Assembly: GCA_012861695.1 (NCBI GenBank)
Contig: JAAOOA010000537.1
Span: 1-64,000 of the forward strand
DNA length: 64,000 nucleotides
Origin: Trematomus loennbergii
Taxonomy: Eukaryota; Chordata; Actinopteri; Perciformes; Nototheniidae
Direction of reading: 5' to 3'
Both the position numbers and the translations under genes were made by a program. A model generated the notes under the pieces. The model had not been told where the DNA came from. It did not search any database and saw only the letters and a program-made list of their open reading frames with translations. Shown here in pieces: positions 11,733 to 26,003 of this stretch (positions within the stretch are counted from its first letter, which is position 1; each line of letters starts with the position of its first letter).

Positions 11733-12307
11733 CAGAGGTGGGAAGTAATGGAGTACAAATACTTGTTACTGTCCTTAAGTACATCTTTCTGGTATCAGTA
11801 CTTTACTCCACTACTTATTTTTCTGACTACTTTTTACTTTTACTTCTTACATTTTGAACACAAATACCTGTACTTTCTACTTCTTACATTTTCCAAACAG
11901 GCTGGTTCCTTTAGTTTGAATGTGTGTTTGGTGGCGTGATCATTATTATTTAGAGTCATTGCGTGCCTATTGATTTGAACACGATCCGTGTATCCATCAT
12001 TTCCTGGTCTCCTCTAAAGAAGGGACCAATGAAAACGTTGTCATGTTGCCGTTGTTCAGCATGGAAACATTCATTAGCTAACAATGACATTATTGTTCTA
12101 TTAATATAAAGGGAGGTCAGGTACTCTTTAAAACAGCTGCTAGTTATGGGTACTTTTTACTTAAGTACATTTCAAAGCCGATACTTCTTTACTTTTACTT
12201 GAGTAAAGAAGTTTAGTCAGTACTTCTACTTTTACCAAAGTCACTTTTACACACGGGTATCTGTACTTCTGCTTGAGTAAAGGATGTGTGTACTTTTGCA
12301 ATCTCTG
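11733..12307. mobile_element. Short hAT-like element in cdc37 intron 2
   Basis: It starts CAGAGGTGGGAAGTAA and ends with the inverse CAATCTCTG. The flanks ATTTTCAA and ATGTTCAG agree at 6 of 8 positions, compatible with an aged hAT duplication. Internally it is rich in AAGTACTTTTACT. It lies only 23 bases after the exon 2 donor. Confidence 0.65.
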
Positions 12308-12369
12308 ATGTTCAGGGCTTTGTGCGTCTGTATATGTGTTCATCTGTTTTTCTTTACATTGTTTTGTAG

Positions 12370-12475
12370 AGTGTACTCAACATCAAGCCTGTAACAAAGG
12401 AGGAAACGGAAAAGGAAAAGGTGGAGAAGCACAAGACCTTTGTGAAAAAGTATGCAAAGGAAATCAAACACTTTG
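12370..12475 (+). pseudogene. cdc37: cdc37-like exon 3
   Basis: Acceptor TTTTGTAG precedes and GTAAG follows. The exon reads SVLNIKPVTKEETEKEKVEK and then HKTFVKKYAKEIKHFG, matching the CDC37 segment after the SKDGFSK motif (family pattern KHKTFVEKYxxxIKHFG). The phase fits exon 2 exactly. Typical CDC37 continues with a kinase/HSP90-binding region spread over several more exons. None is found here: the inverted arm begins 136 bases downstream. The gene is therefore cut at the duplication breakpoint. Confidence 0.85.
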
Positions 12476-12811
12476 GTAAGCTTCAGTTTCGATGTGACTG
12501 AGGGGGCGTTGTCTTTGCCTTCCTGCCGCCTCACATTGTCCCTTTCTTTCAAATGTGTCCCTTCATGTTGTGGGTTGAACCTCCTTGTGTTGATCTTTAG
12601 TAGAGTTTTCTTCTTAACTCTGTGAGGGAAACAATATCTTTAAAGCTCAAAGTTCTCAATTTTCTGCGATGTTAGTGAAAATGCCGGTTGTGCAGGTACA
12701 GGCGAACAAACGTGCCACCTGAAACCCCCGGTGAAAGACCATCTCTGTTGGTGTGATATGTGATGTTGCCTTGCCAGACTCCAAACACCACAGTTACTAC
12801 AGGTTTCTGAC

Positions 12812-12927
12812 CCGGTGTCTCATCCTGAACAGGCTCTGGGTGTCCACGTGCGGACTGGTCACGTCTTCATCGTCCGACACGTACACGTGATCCCAGGCGC
12901 TTAATCGATCCCCGCTCCGGTGCTCGT
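12812..12927 (-). pseudogene. cdc37: cdc37-like exon 1, broken inverted copy
   Basis: Reverse complement of 7360-7476 with three changes that kill it. The start codon reads ACG instead of ATG (12925-12927). One base is missing in the codons for DYSAW. That deletion creates an immediate TAA after ATCGAT. It is 116 nt against 117 in the left copy. No exon 2 lies downstream of it on its own strand, so it is an orphan. Its upstream CCAAT/CRE-like cluster (13100-13123) is still present, so promoter activity without product is conceivable but unproven. Confidence 0.88.
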
Positions 12928-13581
12928 CTTCCGGCTCTTTCTGCTGTTTCCTCCACAGGTTTTCACTTTCTGTTCACGGTGAAGTAGAGGTTTAGCTGGG
13001 ACTTTACACCGACATGGCGGCAGCAAATAGGACAGAAATCAATCGTTTTTAAATCCTCTTAGCGAGGCGAGCCGGTTACAGAGATCCCCTGGCTCTTATC
13101 CAATCAATCACGTCATTACGTCAGCGCGTCGGAGGGTTATTTATTGAAGAAATGTACTCCACATTTTTACTTAGAGTTACAAAAATATGGCACCTAATTA
13201 CAAAAGAATAAGAAGGCAATTAAAACCAAATGGGTATTTGATAAATAGTTTTTACTTGAAATGTTTTTTGTTTCACTATTTTCTTGATTCTTAATATCTC
13301 TTTCTCTATTTCTTTGTAATTGTTTTTATTATTATTTTGTATTATAATGTGTACCTGTGCACCCCTGATTTTAATGTGTGTGTGTATATAATGTTTGATC
13401 TTATTTCTTGAATAAAAAAATAAATATATATATATACATTTATACATAGTGGAAGAAGTACTCAGATTTTTTCTTGAGTAAAAGTAGCAATACTCAATTG
13501 TAAAAAATACTCAAGTAAAAGTCCTGCAATCAACATCTTACTCAAATAAAACTTCAAAAGTATTGGCTTCAAAATATACTT

Positions 13582-14822
13582 AAAGGTGGGGTAGGTAAGT
13601 TTGAGAAACCGGCTTGAGATACACTTTTTGTTATATTACATGGAATGCTCTTAACATCCCGATAGCAATGAATATCTTTTTTTATGTCAATTTATTGAAC
13701 ATGTCAGAAACAAAACATACATCAATACTAATAATAATATATATTGCTTCTTCCTTTTCTTCCTTCTCACTCATAATAATAATAATTATACCAAAGTACA
13801 ATAAAATAAATAATAATGATAATGCAAAAAAAGAAATAAAAAGAAACAACAACAATAAATCTTAAATTAGTCTCTGTCGTGTTCAACAGGGCAGAAGAAG
13901 CTTAAAAAAACTTTTCTGGTCCTACCCCTTCTAGCGTACATTTTCTTTGCAGTATAAATGAAGTAATTAGGTCATCGTCATCAGCGACATGTTTGTCTTG
14001 ATACTTTTTTACAAAAACAATCAGGAAGTAATTACTTTTACAATTTCAGGAAATAACAAAAGGAATTTTTACAGGTACTGTTCATAACCACTAATGGTTT
14101 GGCTCTTGAATAATACTTTCATTTTATATAAAGTTGTACAATTTTTCAGTGCATCACTACATTTATTCCACAGACTAACACCTTTTGATGAGATGCAATG
14201 AAGTTTGGCATTTGTACGTACGGGTGGTTTTTTGAAAATGCAGTTTCCTCTCAACACGTGCATGCCCTCTCTCCGTGTAAAAGTCCCTGGACACCATGAG
14301 GCAAATGATGATTTGCGGCCTTGTACATAATTTGAATGGTTTTATAGTCAACCAGGTCTTGTAGTTTTAGTGTTTTTAGTTTGATAAATAATTTATTTGT
14401 TGGTTCTCTGTACGAAGTTTTGTGTATAACTCGTATTGCTCTTTTTTGCAGGATGAAGATAGGATGTGTATTTGTTTTGTATGTGTTCCCCCAAACCTCC
14501 ACACAATACATCATGTATGGAAGTATGAAGGAGCAGTACAGCATAAATCTTAAGTGCTTTGACAAAAAATCCATAAAAAATGTCATCTGTGGAAGCCGTA
14601 ATACTGTAAAAAGCACGACCAACCATTTAAGCCGGCCCGGCTAAAATAACTGGATGGCCTACCTGCCTGTCAGCGTTCCATCTGTGCCCTCATTGGTCAT
14701 GTGCGCGTTCGTGTGTGTTGGGGGAGGGGCTCTGTAAGGAAGTGGCAGATTTTTTCCGGCTGTGTATTTTGAAATTTTAGCGCACTCGAGTTGGTTTCTC
14801 CAAAATTACCTAACCCACCTTT
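13582..14822 (+). mobile_element. Complete AAGGTGGGGTAGGTAA inverted-repeat element, interrupted by a LINE
   Basis: The ends are AAAGGTGGGGTAGGTAA and TTACCTAACCCACCTTT. With the LINE removed the element is about 370 bp. Related pieces lie at 5584-5930 and 57536-57640. It is a non-autonomous DNA transposon by structure; superfamily not assigned. Confidence 0.65.
13679..14546 (-). mobile_element. 5'-truncated non-LTR retrotransposon (LINE)
   Basis: On the minus strand the upstream part encodes the end of a reverse-transcriptase ORF: SFILPYMMYCVEVWGNTYKT, QKRAIRVIHKTSYREPTN and KLQDLVDYKTIQIMYKA. These are typical of the C-terminal region of Jockey/CR1/Rex-like LINEs. The A-rich 3' end faces 13679. 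A 5-bp duplication ATCTT (13674-13678 and 14547-14551) flanks it. The left arm and the 57.5 kb relative show the uninterrupted site. The RT core is missing, so it is dead. Clade assignment is tentative. Confidence 0.8.
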
Positions 14823-16001
14823 AATGTTCCAAAAGTACTTATTGTGCGCAATGTCTCATTTTACAATCATATATAGATACACATGTACAGGTTTTTTCAA
14901 ATACAAATGCACAGACAGCAACTATAAACATTTGGCCCATAAAAACACATATTCACAAAAACATGCATTAATGAGGATGTGTCACAGCAGAGGCACTCCC
15001 ATCCCATGTTTTGTCTATTTTGCCAAAGGTTTCACTTTCTACATCCAGTTGTTTGTGCGTTGACAGGCTCCAGGATCAAGTTAATGAGACACAAACGACA
15101 AAAAAGCTTGCCAACATAAACATGGAAGCAATGGTCAGGAGTTACAGGCCAGGATGCACAGGTTTTTCCTCTGGAAGTGTTTTGGGAAGTGATCACACCG
15201 TAAACATTCCCACAATATTCAATGATAGTTTGCAAAAATAGAAAATCTGTCATTAGGTTCGTGTGTACACAAGACTATCGGAGATACAAATGGAGCTGCT
15301 TTCTTTCCAGTCTAATATTAATGAAAGGAACATCTATTCTGTAAATCTGTAAAACATATTTTTGATGTGGGTTTTATCAGCTATGCCAAGGCTTAAATAA
15401 ATGATCAAAATAAAATGTCCTTTTCCTTTCCTTTTCTCTTCTCCACGTTTTTTCCTGGTCTGAGAGGAGAGGGGTTAACTTAGGAGAGGTAAAGAGTGAA
15501 AGGGAAATTCATTCATTTACTCCACCCTAAACAAAAAATCCTGGCGTTTCCCGTAAAACGTTAAAGATCAGAAAGCTTCCAGTGTCCTGAAGTAGTCTGG
15601 CTAACAGAGCGATGAACAATCTTATAAACAGGAAATCAATAATTAGGTTTTTCCATTTCCCCTAGCAGTTTTGGGGTTTACCCTACTTTCCATTTTGTCA
15701 CACTGTAAGACTTAGTCATCATGTCAGATCAGTCCATTGGAAATCTCAAAAAAGGTTTCTGATATACTTTAGTTAACATAATGAGATAATAAAAGGCAGA
15801 AAATGTGGTGTTTTACATACTGGTGTGCTGTTTTAACACTCCAGTTCCATGTAGTTGTGAAGTAAAATGCAATAAATCATCCATTAAAGACACAGGAATA
15901 CATGAGAGTCATTTATTTACATGTTAAAACAAACCATTCACTTTCTTATCAAATATCCAGTAAGCAGTTTTTTGCACCCACCATAACTTGCCTCATGTGC
16001 C

Positions 16002-16148
<147 letters not shown>

Positions 16149-16199
16149 AATTACATAACGAGCACCACCACTGTGAAATATTTAACGTATCTTCTGTAT

Positions 16200-16320
16200 T
16201 TTAGCTGCCCCTTACTGGATTGGCATTGTCTGTTTTACCCTGTGTTGCAAAAATGCAAAAGGCAGATGTGCATTTAATGAAATGTAATTGACAATAAGGT
16301 TTTTTAATCTAATCTAATCT
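16200..16320 (+). mobile_element. LINE-type 3' tail ending in (AATCT)n
   Basis: The sequence ends GACAATAAGG...AATCTAATCTAATCT. A similar tail, inverted, lies at 60064-60334. Short pentanucleotide tails after a TGACAATAAAG-like stretch are usual for fish LINE or SINE 3' ends. Only the tail is present. Confidence 0.5.
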
Positions 16321-19100
<2,780 letters not shown>

Positions 19101-19183
19101 GTTTTAAAAAATACTTTATTAAGGGCTTATTTGAGGGTGTTTTAGAGCATGGATGTATAATAAGAACAGTTTAGGATACAGAC

Positions 19184-19361
19184 CGGACTGGATGTTCTCC
19201 CACAGGATGCGGATGTGCTGGTCTCTGTCGGAGCGGCACTGCTCGTGGTTGAACCCGAGCGCGTGCAGCAGCTCGTGTTGAACCGTGCTGTGATACAGGC
19301 AGCCCTGCCGGTCCAGAGACACCGTCTGGGAGTAGCCCCGACGCCCACGTACGAGTAACAG
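19184..19361 (-). pseudogene. Astacin metalloprotease exon with the zinc-binding site
   Basis: Astacins (M12A) are secreted zinc endopeptidases; in fish they include hatching enzymes and nephrosin. The minus-strand exon has acceptor TTTGTTGCAG and a GT donor. It encodes RRGYSQTVSLDRQGCLYHST, then the complete zinc signature HELLHALGFNHEQ, then RSDRD and ILWENIQSG. All three His ligands and the catalytic Glu are present. The expected CYSYVG start lies one frame away from RRGYSQ, implying a one-base loss near the exon start. The Met-turn exon expected downstream (lower coordinates) is not found. The Met-turn exon at 35.4 kb lies upstream on this strand and so cannot be spliced to it. An isolated, probably dead fragment. 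Confidence 0.82.
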
Positions 19362-19849
19362 CTGCAACAAACACAACATTTACAGGTCTCCTATCATGCA
19401 AATTGCACTTTTTCATGCCCTTTGTACATAAAGATGTGTCCCCGGTGTGTCAGGGAACTCACAAAGTGTCAGAAAATAAAACCCTCTCTCTTTTCCTCCG
19501 TACCCAAATCTCTAAAAACGGGGCAACGGAGCTGATCCAGATTTGCGTCCGATATGACGTAATATCGAAATGTGGGCGGGCTTTACACCCGACACTATCA
19601 GAAACGTTGCTATCAGAAACAATGCGTGACAGTTTTGGACGTAATATGGTCTTTGTTTACATTAGCAAGCATCGCTAACACTCAGAGCTAACCTGTACTG
19701 GAGAGAGTATGTGTAAAAAAGCAGGAAATACAAAAAAAGGATGCCTCAAAATAGTATAATAGGAGACCTTTAAGAATAATCTGTTTTTTTGCTAAGTAGG
19801 TTTACAAATACGAGCTTTACCTGCCGTCTGACTGGATGTTCAGTACCAG

Positions 19850-20640
19850 AGTGTAGGAATACTCAATAAAGTCCTGCATTCAAAATGTGACTCAAGTAAA
19901 AGTAGAAAAGTATTAGCATCAAAATATAGTTAAAGTAGCGACAGTAAAAGTAGTCATTGTGCAGATTGGTCCATTTCAGAATAATATATATGATATGTTT
20001 TATAATGATTGATCATTAAAGTGTTCTCAAAGCTGGTAAAGGTGCAGCTAGTTGAATGACTTTGTATACTGCAGGGTAGCTTGTGAATTTACTCCAGGTG
20101 GAACTAAAGTCTGATTTAACACTTGATTATATTTCACATCATTCATCCACATCTGTGAAGTAACTAAAGGTATTAATTCATTGTAGTGGAGTAAAAGTAC
20201 AATTCACTTAAGTACAGACTTTTAAGGTGATTTAAACCTGAGAGCAGGATTAGCTGAAAAGAGTCCAAGGAAGCTTATTTAAAGTTAACAGCATTTAATT
20301 AAACAAATGATACGGTGATACAAATGATACGGTGATACAATATAGTCCTCTCTCTATTGGCCGTTGTCGACGGGGGGCGGGTCTTCCTCCCGGGTTCGTT
20401 CCTCTGTGATTAATATCGCATCTAATAAGAGGATTTAGACGTTGTGTGTTTATTGTATAACTCCACAAGCCTTTACTCCTCATATTTCTTACAAGACCCA
20501 TTTTCAAACAGTCTGTTCAGGGAGAGGAAATGTTTCACCAGCTGCTCTTAAACAGGGACCATAACACAGCGTTGTGAAATATAGCTATAAATCTCCAGAT
20601 ATGTAAAGAGATGTCCTTTATGTATTGAGAACATATTCTA
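19850..20640 (+). repeat. Truncated upstream part of a TRIM duplication unit
   Basis: 19850-20225 is a hAT-like ACTTGAGTAAAAGTAG element. 20226-20640 matches 27420-27930 and 39690-40200, the sequence upstream of the TRIM leader exons, ending in TGTATTGAGAACATATTCTA. At 20641 the match stops abruptly at the Polinton fold-back. The leader exon and coding exon are missing. Confidence 0.8.
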
Positions 20641-20645
20641 CCTGT

Positions 20646-20738
20646 CATTTTTGTAGATTATATACACACATTCTTGAAGGGTAAACAAGAAGCATCTGGT
20701 TATCCTTCAAGAATGTGTGTATATAATCTACAAAAATG
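20646..20738. repeat. Fold-back inverted repeat at the broken end of the Polinton
   Basis: Arms 20646-20683 and 20701-20738 (38 bp) are reverse complements with one mismatch and a 17-base loop. The right arm belongs to the polymerase reading on the minus strand. The left arm plus loop read on the plus strand as the continuation of the same polymerase (TFLKGKQEASGYP). A short piece of the gene was thus duplicated in inverted orientation exactly at the breakpoint. Confidence 0.85.
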
Positions 20739-23579
20739 CTGTCACTTTTGTTCTCAAAATGCCACACTCTGTGATCTGAGTCAGCTTGTAACCCATGTCC
20801 AGAGCCTTGTTGAATTCTGTTGTCACCCAAACTCCTGTTAATGCTCTTTCCTCTTTGCTGTGCGTGCAGGGCCCCTGTTGGTTGTTGAGCTCAGCGCATG
20901 TACGACAGAGGGTGAACACAAGCTTACCCGCTGCAGTTTTGTAAGGCAGAACTGGAAAGTAAAGACCCCTAGGAGGGTCTACGGTGGCTCTGATTAACCC
21001 GAAATAACTCTGAGGATCTTTGAAATCTCGGAAGATGATCTGAGGGTGGCCTATCGGATATAGGCCTGTGCAGTTTACAAAGGGGTACAGGGAGGTGAAA
21101 TCACAATAATGAATCAATTCATCTGCCGCTGCAGTGTACCTCAACTTCACTGCACACGTTCTTCCCCCGTATAAAGCAGCCCTGGGGGTCAACGGTTCTG
21201 GAGCTTTGTATTCCCTGAGGAAAGCCTGCAAATCTTGATTGGATTTTTTCATCTCCCCATGTATGCTCTCGCATAACGATCACTTTGGCCCCGTGAACAG
21301 ACTGTAGCTCATGCAGCTTTTCCTCACTAGCAACATGGAGCCGCTCAAATGTCCCCTGTCAAGGGGTTTTTCTCATGCCCCTTATAACACGACGGACAGC
21401 CGTGATAAAAGCACCCAAGAAATTCCCAGACAATCTTTACTCCCTCAACTTCAGCAAAACCATCTACGACGAAACGTCCCACTCGTTTCTCACCTTCATT
21501 CAACGCATGTTGAATAAATACCCCCTCAGTATGAGCCACCCAATCTAACCACTGGATACCAGCGCTGGAGTATGTCTTGTTTTCACGACGGTAATCATCG
21601 GGGGGGGATGGCTAGGGTTTTTGGAGGCAGAAAGTTTGTGGTGAAAACTTTCATACAGGCCGAAGCAATGGTCGCACGACTAAAAGGATCTACACCAGTC
21701 TCTTCAAGGAATCCTTTTCGGAATAAAGTGCAGCCCTGTGCAAGAATGTCGACATCGTTTTTACAGTAAAGCAATGCCTGCTTTCGAAAATCAAAAGTAC
21801 CCGTGCGTACCGTCTCATACCATGCGAAAAAGTCACTCTTTTCATCAGTTGTCATGCGTTCAATCCCATAACAGTGTGCTGGTGGGTAAGGTCCGATATA
21901 ACTCAGATTGGCCTTAGAGCTGAAACCGTGAGGGAAATACCCCTTGTTTTATCTTCGAACCCCAAAGCTTTGGGCATTGCAGCTAGCCGCATAGAGAGGT
22001 AAGACAGAGAATCTATGTACTTTTGTCTGAAATCTTGGTCAGTAAAAAAATCACTTTACTTCCCTGCATTACCAAAGATGGTTTTAACCCTTGTTCAATC
22101 ATTGCATTGATAATGAGATAGCTGTCAAAACCCTTGGCATTGTGAGCAATGAAGGTTGCATTCTTGAATTTGGGGCGTCTAAAGTGGGCCAGAAACTGCA
22201 GTGCACAGTCGGTGCCCTCAGCGACCCAAGTTTCGCCTGCCAGGGTTTTTGTACACACCAGGAAGGGGACATGTACACCGTCTGCCCCCGCCATTGTTTC
22301 AAAATCATAAAACACGATGTGGTCGTTGTTCTGTCTCTTTGGGTAACACACCAATGTAACACAGATGTTCTACACACTCGCCTGTTGAAGCAGGGGCAGC
22401 TTCTCGTTACATGTCTTACATTTTTTCACCATACACTTGTGTGTTTTATCTGCACTACTCTGGGAATGTAGTAAGAAAGTTGACAATCTACACACTTTTT
22501 GTGTAAATCGCAGTTACTGGCAATGGCTGATGCTCTCTGTGTCTGTTTTTTATGTCGAGCATGACAGCCGACCGTACGGCAAGTTTTGTTACAGTCTTTA
22601 CAAAAGATGGGTTTAAACTCATCCAGAGTACAGAGGGGTCAAGACAGACAAAACAATGGCCTTTACATGAATGAAACCATCGCGAGTTGTAGCCGGTGTA
22701 GCAGTGTTCACAGACAAAGGAGCGCCTAGAAAACCCTTCAAGTTCTTAATCCCATAGTAATGGTTTTCAGAGAAACAAAAAAACAGTTTTATCTCTTTTG
22801 GGACCGTCTGTCTGGAATTTACAGAGGGTCCGATCTTCATCGCCTCTGTAAAACACCACAATCTTGCAATTTAGACTCTCTTCGAATTTCTCAATGTCAG
22901 TGAACGTCACCGCTGTCTGGTCTGTCAAACCCACCCCCCTCTGAATCTCTCTACCGCGTTCAATACCTTCGTTATCAGTGAGGTTGTCATGCAGCAACAG
23001 TGCTAAATTAATAGCAAAACACAGCTGGTTGGCGGGGTTGTGAACAATGTAAAGAAAGCGCTTCTTCTTTTTAACAATTTCATTGTCCAACATTTTACTA
23101 GCCAATCGTTTCTCCCCACCACCCCGAGGTGAATGAACAATTTGCACCACTAATTCAAGATCGCTGTCTGCCATAACAGCCCAATTTGACTGCACTGCGT
23201 TGAAGAGCGCTTCGTCAAAATCATTCAGATTACTGTCGTGGTTGGCATTCAAAATGGCTGACACGTTACCTTGCAGTTGCTCCCCCCTTAACTCAATCTG
23301 TACAAGATCTTCCCTCTCTGCTAGTAAAAAAGCCTCATCCAGCATATCATGTACACTGACCATCATACTACCGTGATACGATGTGTAATCTGCCTCAGCG
23401 CTAGGACGGGGTAGGACTAAAGACTGACTCAGTTCTATGTTATTGAATACAGGTCGAGACACAACACGTGTTGAAGCATTCCGACTGTCATTAGCATTTC
23501 CACCATTTTGTAACGACGGGCCTGCTAACTCGGGAGCATTCGGGATGCTGTTTTGATCATTGTGTACACCGTCTTGCAC
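20701..23579 (-). pseudogene. Polinton/Maverick-type protein-primed DNA polymerase B, broken
   Basis: Polintons are large self-synthesising DNA transposons with virus-like relatives; their family B polymerase copies the element. On the minus strand I see, in order: an N-terminal region of about 270 residues; a cysteine-rich zinc region near 22.5-22.7 kb; Exo I (DFET, 22295-22306); Exo II (HNAKGFDSYL, 22115-22144); Exo III (YCKNDVDIL, 21742-21768); and palm motif A (DFTSLYP, 21082-21102). The coding is split over at least five frames by indels. The sequence stops at the fold-back near 20.70 kb, before motif C, so the catalytic palm is incomplete. Integrase, ATPase, protease and capsid genes and terminal repeats are not seen. 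This is an inactive fragment; an adintovirus-like relative is an alternative label. Confidence 0.85.
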
Positions 23580-24265
23580 GGGGGAAACTGCTTCCAGTGC
23601 GCTATCTAATATTGTTGGGTAGCATGAGTTTGTTTCGAGGGGGAGGAATGGTCGTTTACATCTAGTTCTTCGTCACTCAACTCGCTAATATTGTTTGAAC
23701 ACGGAGGAAATGACATTTCACCATACGTGTAATCATCTTCGCTTAGACCACTTATATCATTCAACATTGATTAAATGACGTTTCTGCAGCTGCTAAATCA
23801 CCCATGTTTGACCGTTTATGAAATCATCCCATCACAAGAAAATAGAAAGGAAATCAAAAATACATTTCTCACTGCTGAAGAAAACCACACCGCTATCAGA
23901 TGGATCCAGCTTATTCAGTTGGTGTAACCATAAAGTTGACGGTCGTAGCGCTGCGATCGTGAGGCAGATCTGTACAGAAAAGAGACAGAGAGGTAAAAAA
24001 GAAAAGGGGTAAGTATTTGAAGCACTGCAATATTACATTTAACAACAATTCATTTTGCGATCATCTTATAAAAATAACCACAAGTAATTTACCTGTATGG
24101 CAACTCGTTGTCTGGGATGGGGTCATCCAGAGCTGTTCTACGGCCACACTGAGAAGCTCAAAAATATGCCTGGCTCTCAGACTGCAGTGGTGTTGGGGGT
24201 CGCCCCGAACTGCTGAAGGGGGGAAGATTCTATCTGGGTCGGGGGACACCCCCGATTTCACACGG
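23580..24265. other. Flank of the polymerase fragment, unassigned
   Basis: The acidic SDEELD-like frame traces on the minus strand at 23640-23770 may be the upstream end of the polymerase ORF. The rest has no recognisable gene. Confidence 0.35.
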
Positions 24266-24405
<140 letters not shown>

Positions 24406-24835
24406 GAGGAACTGGCAGAGCCATCTCGGGTCACACCTTCAAGTCTGTGCATTCTTAAGTGTTTTTACAGCTAACATCTGTGGTGAGCACATTTAAAAAA
24501 TAAAAAAAATCTTCTCTTTCCTCCAGACCTACAGCTATTTCTAATCTCATATAACTTCATATAAGGATTATTTTATTAAGGGTGATGTAATTAAACATAA
24601 AGCCAAAAAACCAAACACCATTGGGTCATTAAGATCTTTAATTTAATGCCAACCTCTTCAGAGAGACTTTGTTGCATTTATTACCAGATTACCCCTTATT
24701 TCAATAAGAGAGGCCCTTATAGTTAGTATAGTAATTAAACATTAGTTCACCATCCGTACACTTCAAGAGAGCCTCCTTAGTTATTAACCCAACTCTTATT
24801 TAAAAAAAAAAAGGCTGGGTAGGAGGGGAATACGG

Positions 24836-24883
<48 letters not shown>

Positions 24884-24892
24884 TGTGTGTGT

Positions 24893-24957
<65 letters not shown>

Positions 24958-25440
24958 AGGGAAATCTCTCCGGCCAGAATGATATCCCCTTTAGCGCAAT
25001 ACCGCATCAATTGCACCTCTTATGTGACATACAAGAATAGTGTGTGACCGACAAAAGATGTCCTGTAGGGGCTGATTGTGCATGGACATAAACGCTAGTA
25101 ACGTGACGGGAGAGACCCTGTGCTGTTGCTGACGGGAGAACCGGTGCTGCGGACTATTCGACAAAACACACTCGTAGATATCACACGTAGCTATTTTAAT
25201 TACCTCTCAAACTACTTAAACTAGTTATAGATATGTTTTAGTTTTACTGTCGAGTCACTCATTATTGGACCCGCGAGCTGCATGATACTGGCGTGTTGTC
25301 ATGAGAGGAGGGAGAGCGCCCCCGTTTTATTATTCCCGTGTTATTGTAAATTACTGTACACGTTTGAATAGTTAATTACTCTACTATAATTAGTTTGTTT
25401 AATATCGAATCATATCTAATTTTGTCCGTAAGATTTAAAC
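24406..25440. other. Stretch without recognisable gene
   Basis: AT-rich non-coding sequence interrupted by the microsatellite at 24838-24955. Nothing assigned. Confidence 0.55.
24838..24955. repeat. (TG)n microsatellite
   Basis: TG tract with two GGTG interruptions at about 24876 and 24892. Confidence 0.96.
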
Positions 25441-25467
25441 TGTAACGGCCCTGCTGACCGGACAGGA

Positions 25468-25720
25468 GGGGGATGAGGAGGGGGGTGGGTTGCGGGCGGT
25501 GGGGGCTGAGAGGGGTGAGAGGGGGGGGCTGGGAGGGCGGATGTGAAACCTGCTGTAAGGGGGAGGAGGGGTGGGTTGAGAGGGTGGGGGCTGAGCGGGG
25601 TGGGGGCTGAGAAGGGTGGGGGCTGAGAAGGGTGGGGGCTACCTGAGAGGATGTAGCACCTGTATGTGAGGGGGAGGGGGTGGGCTGAGGGGGGTGGGGG
25701 CTACCGGGGAGGATGTCACA
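25468..25720 (+). repeat. G-rich minisatellite (GGGTGGGGGCTGAGA-like)
   Basis: Imperfect tandem units of about 15-20 bp of the form GGGGTGGGGGCTGAGAG, strongly G-biased on the plus strand and with many runs of three or more G. The proline/serine-rich frame on the other strand is a by-product of the repeat. Regularly spaced G runs make G-quadruplex formation plausible. Confidence 0.85.
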
Positions 25721-25939
25721 CCTGTACGCGATAACACCTCGAACAAAGGGGCTCATTAGCATATCAAAGGGGGGTCATTAACATAATTAGGGGGCGGGAC
25801 TTAGAAGGTGTGACCTGTCACTTTTTTATGCATACTAATGAGATTGAAGCGGGATATGTAATACTACTTTCATGTTTTATTATCTTTGCTTTTAAATGCC
25901 ATTTCATAATATGTTTCTTAATGCTCTTAATGTCTTTCA

Positions 25940-26003
25940 TTTTGTAAAGCACTTTGAATTGCCTTGTGTTGAAAGGTGCTATATAAATAAACTTGCCTTA
26001 CCT
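25940..26003 (+). mobile_element. Retroposon 3'-end remnant
   Basis: GTAAAGCACTTTGAATTGCC and GGTGCTATATAAATAAA form a tail motif I know as recurrent in fish genomes at retroposon 3' ends. Assignment rests on that recollection and on the TATAAATAAA tail. Confidence 0.45.

Noticed and set aside
14791..15241. Open frames present in both inverted arms (also 5184-5616)
   Set aside because: Their similarity is explained by the duplication. They cross a MITE end and show no domain, so conservation is not evidence of coding.
25376..25762. Proline-rich 128-residue frame
   Set aside because: It is the complement of the G-rich minisatellite.
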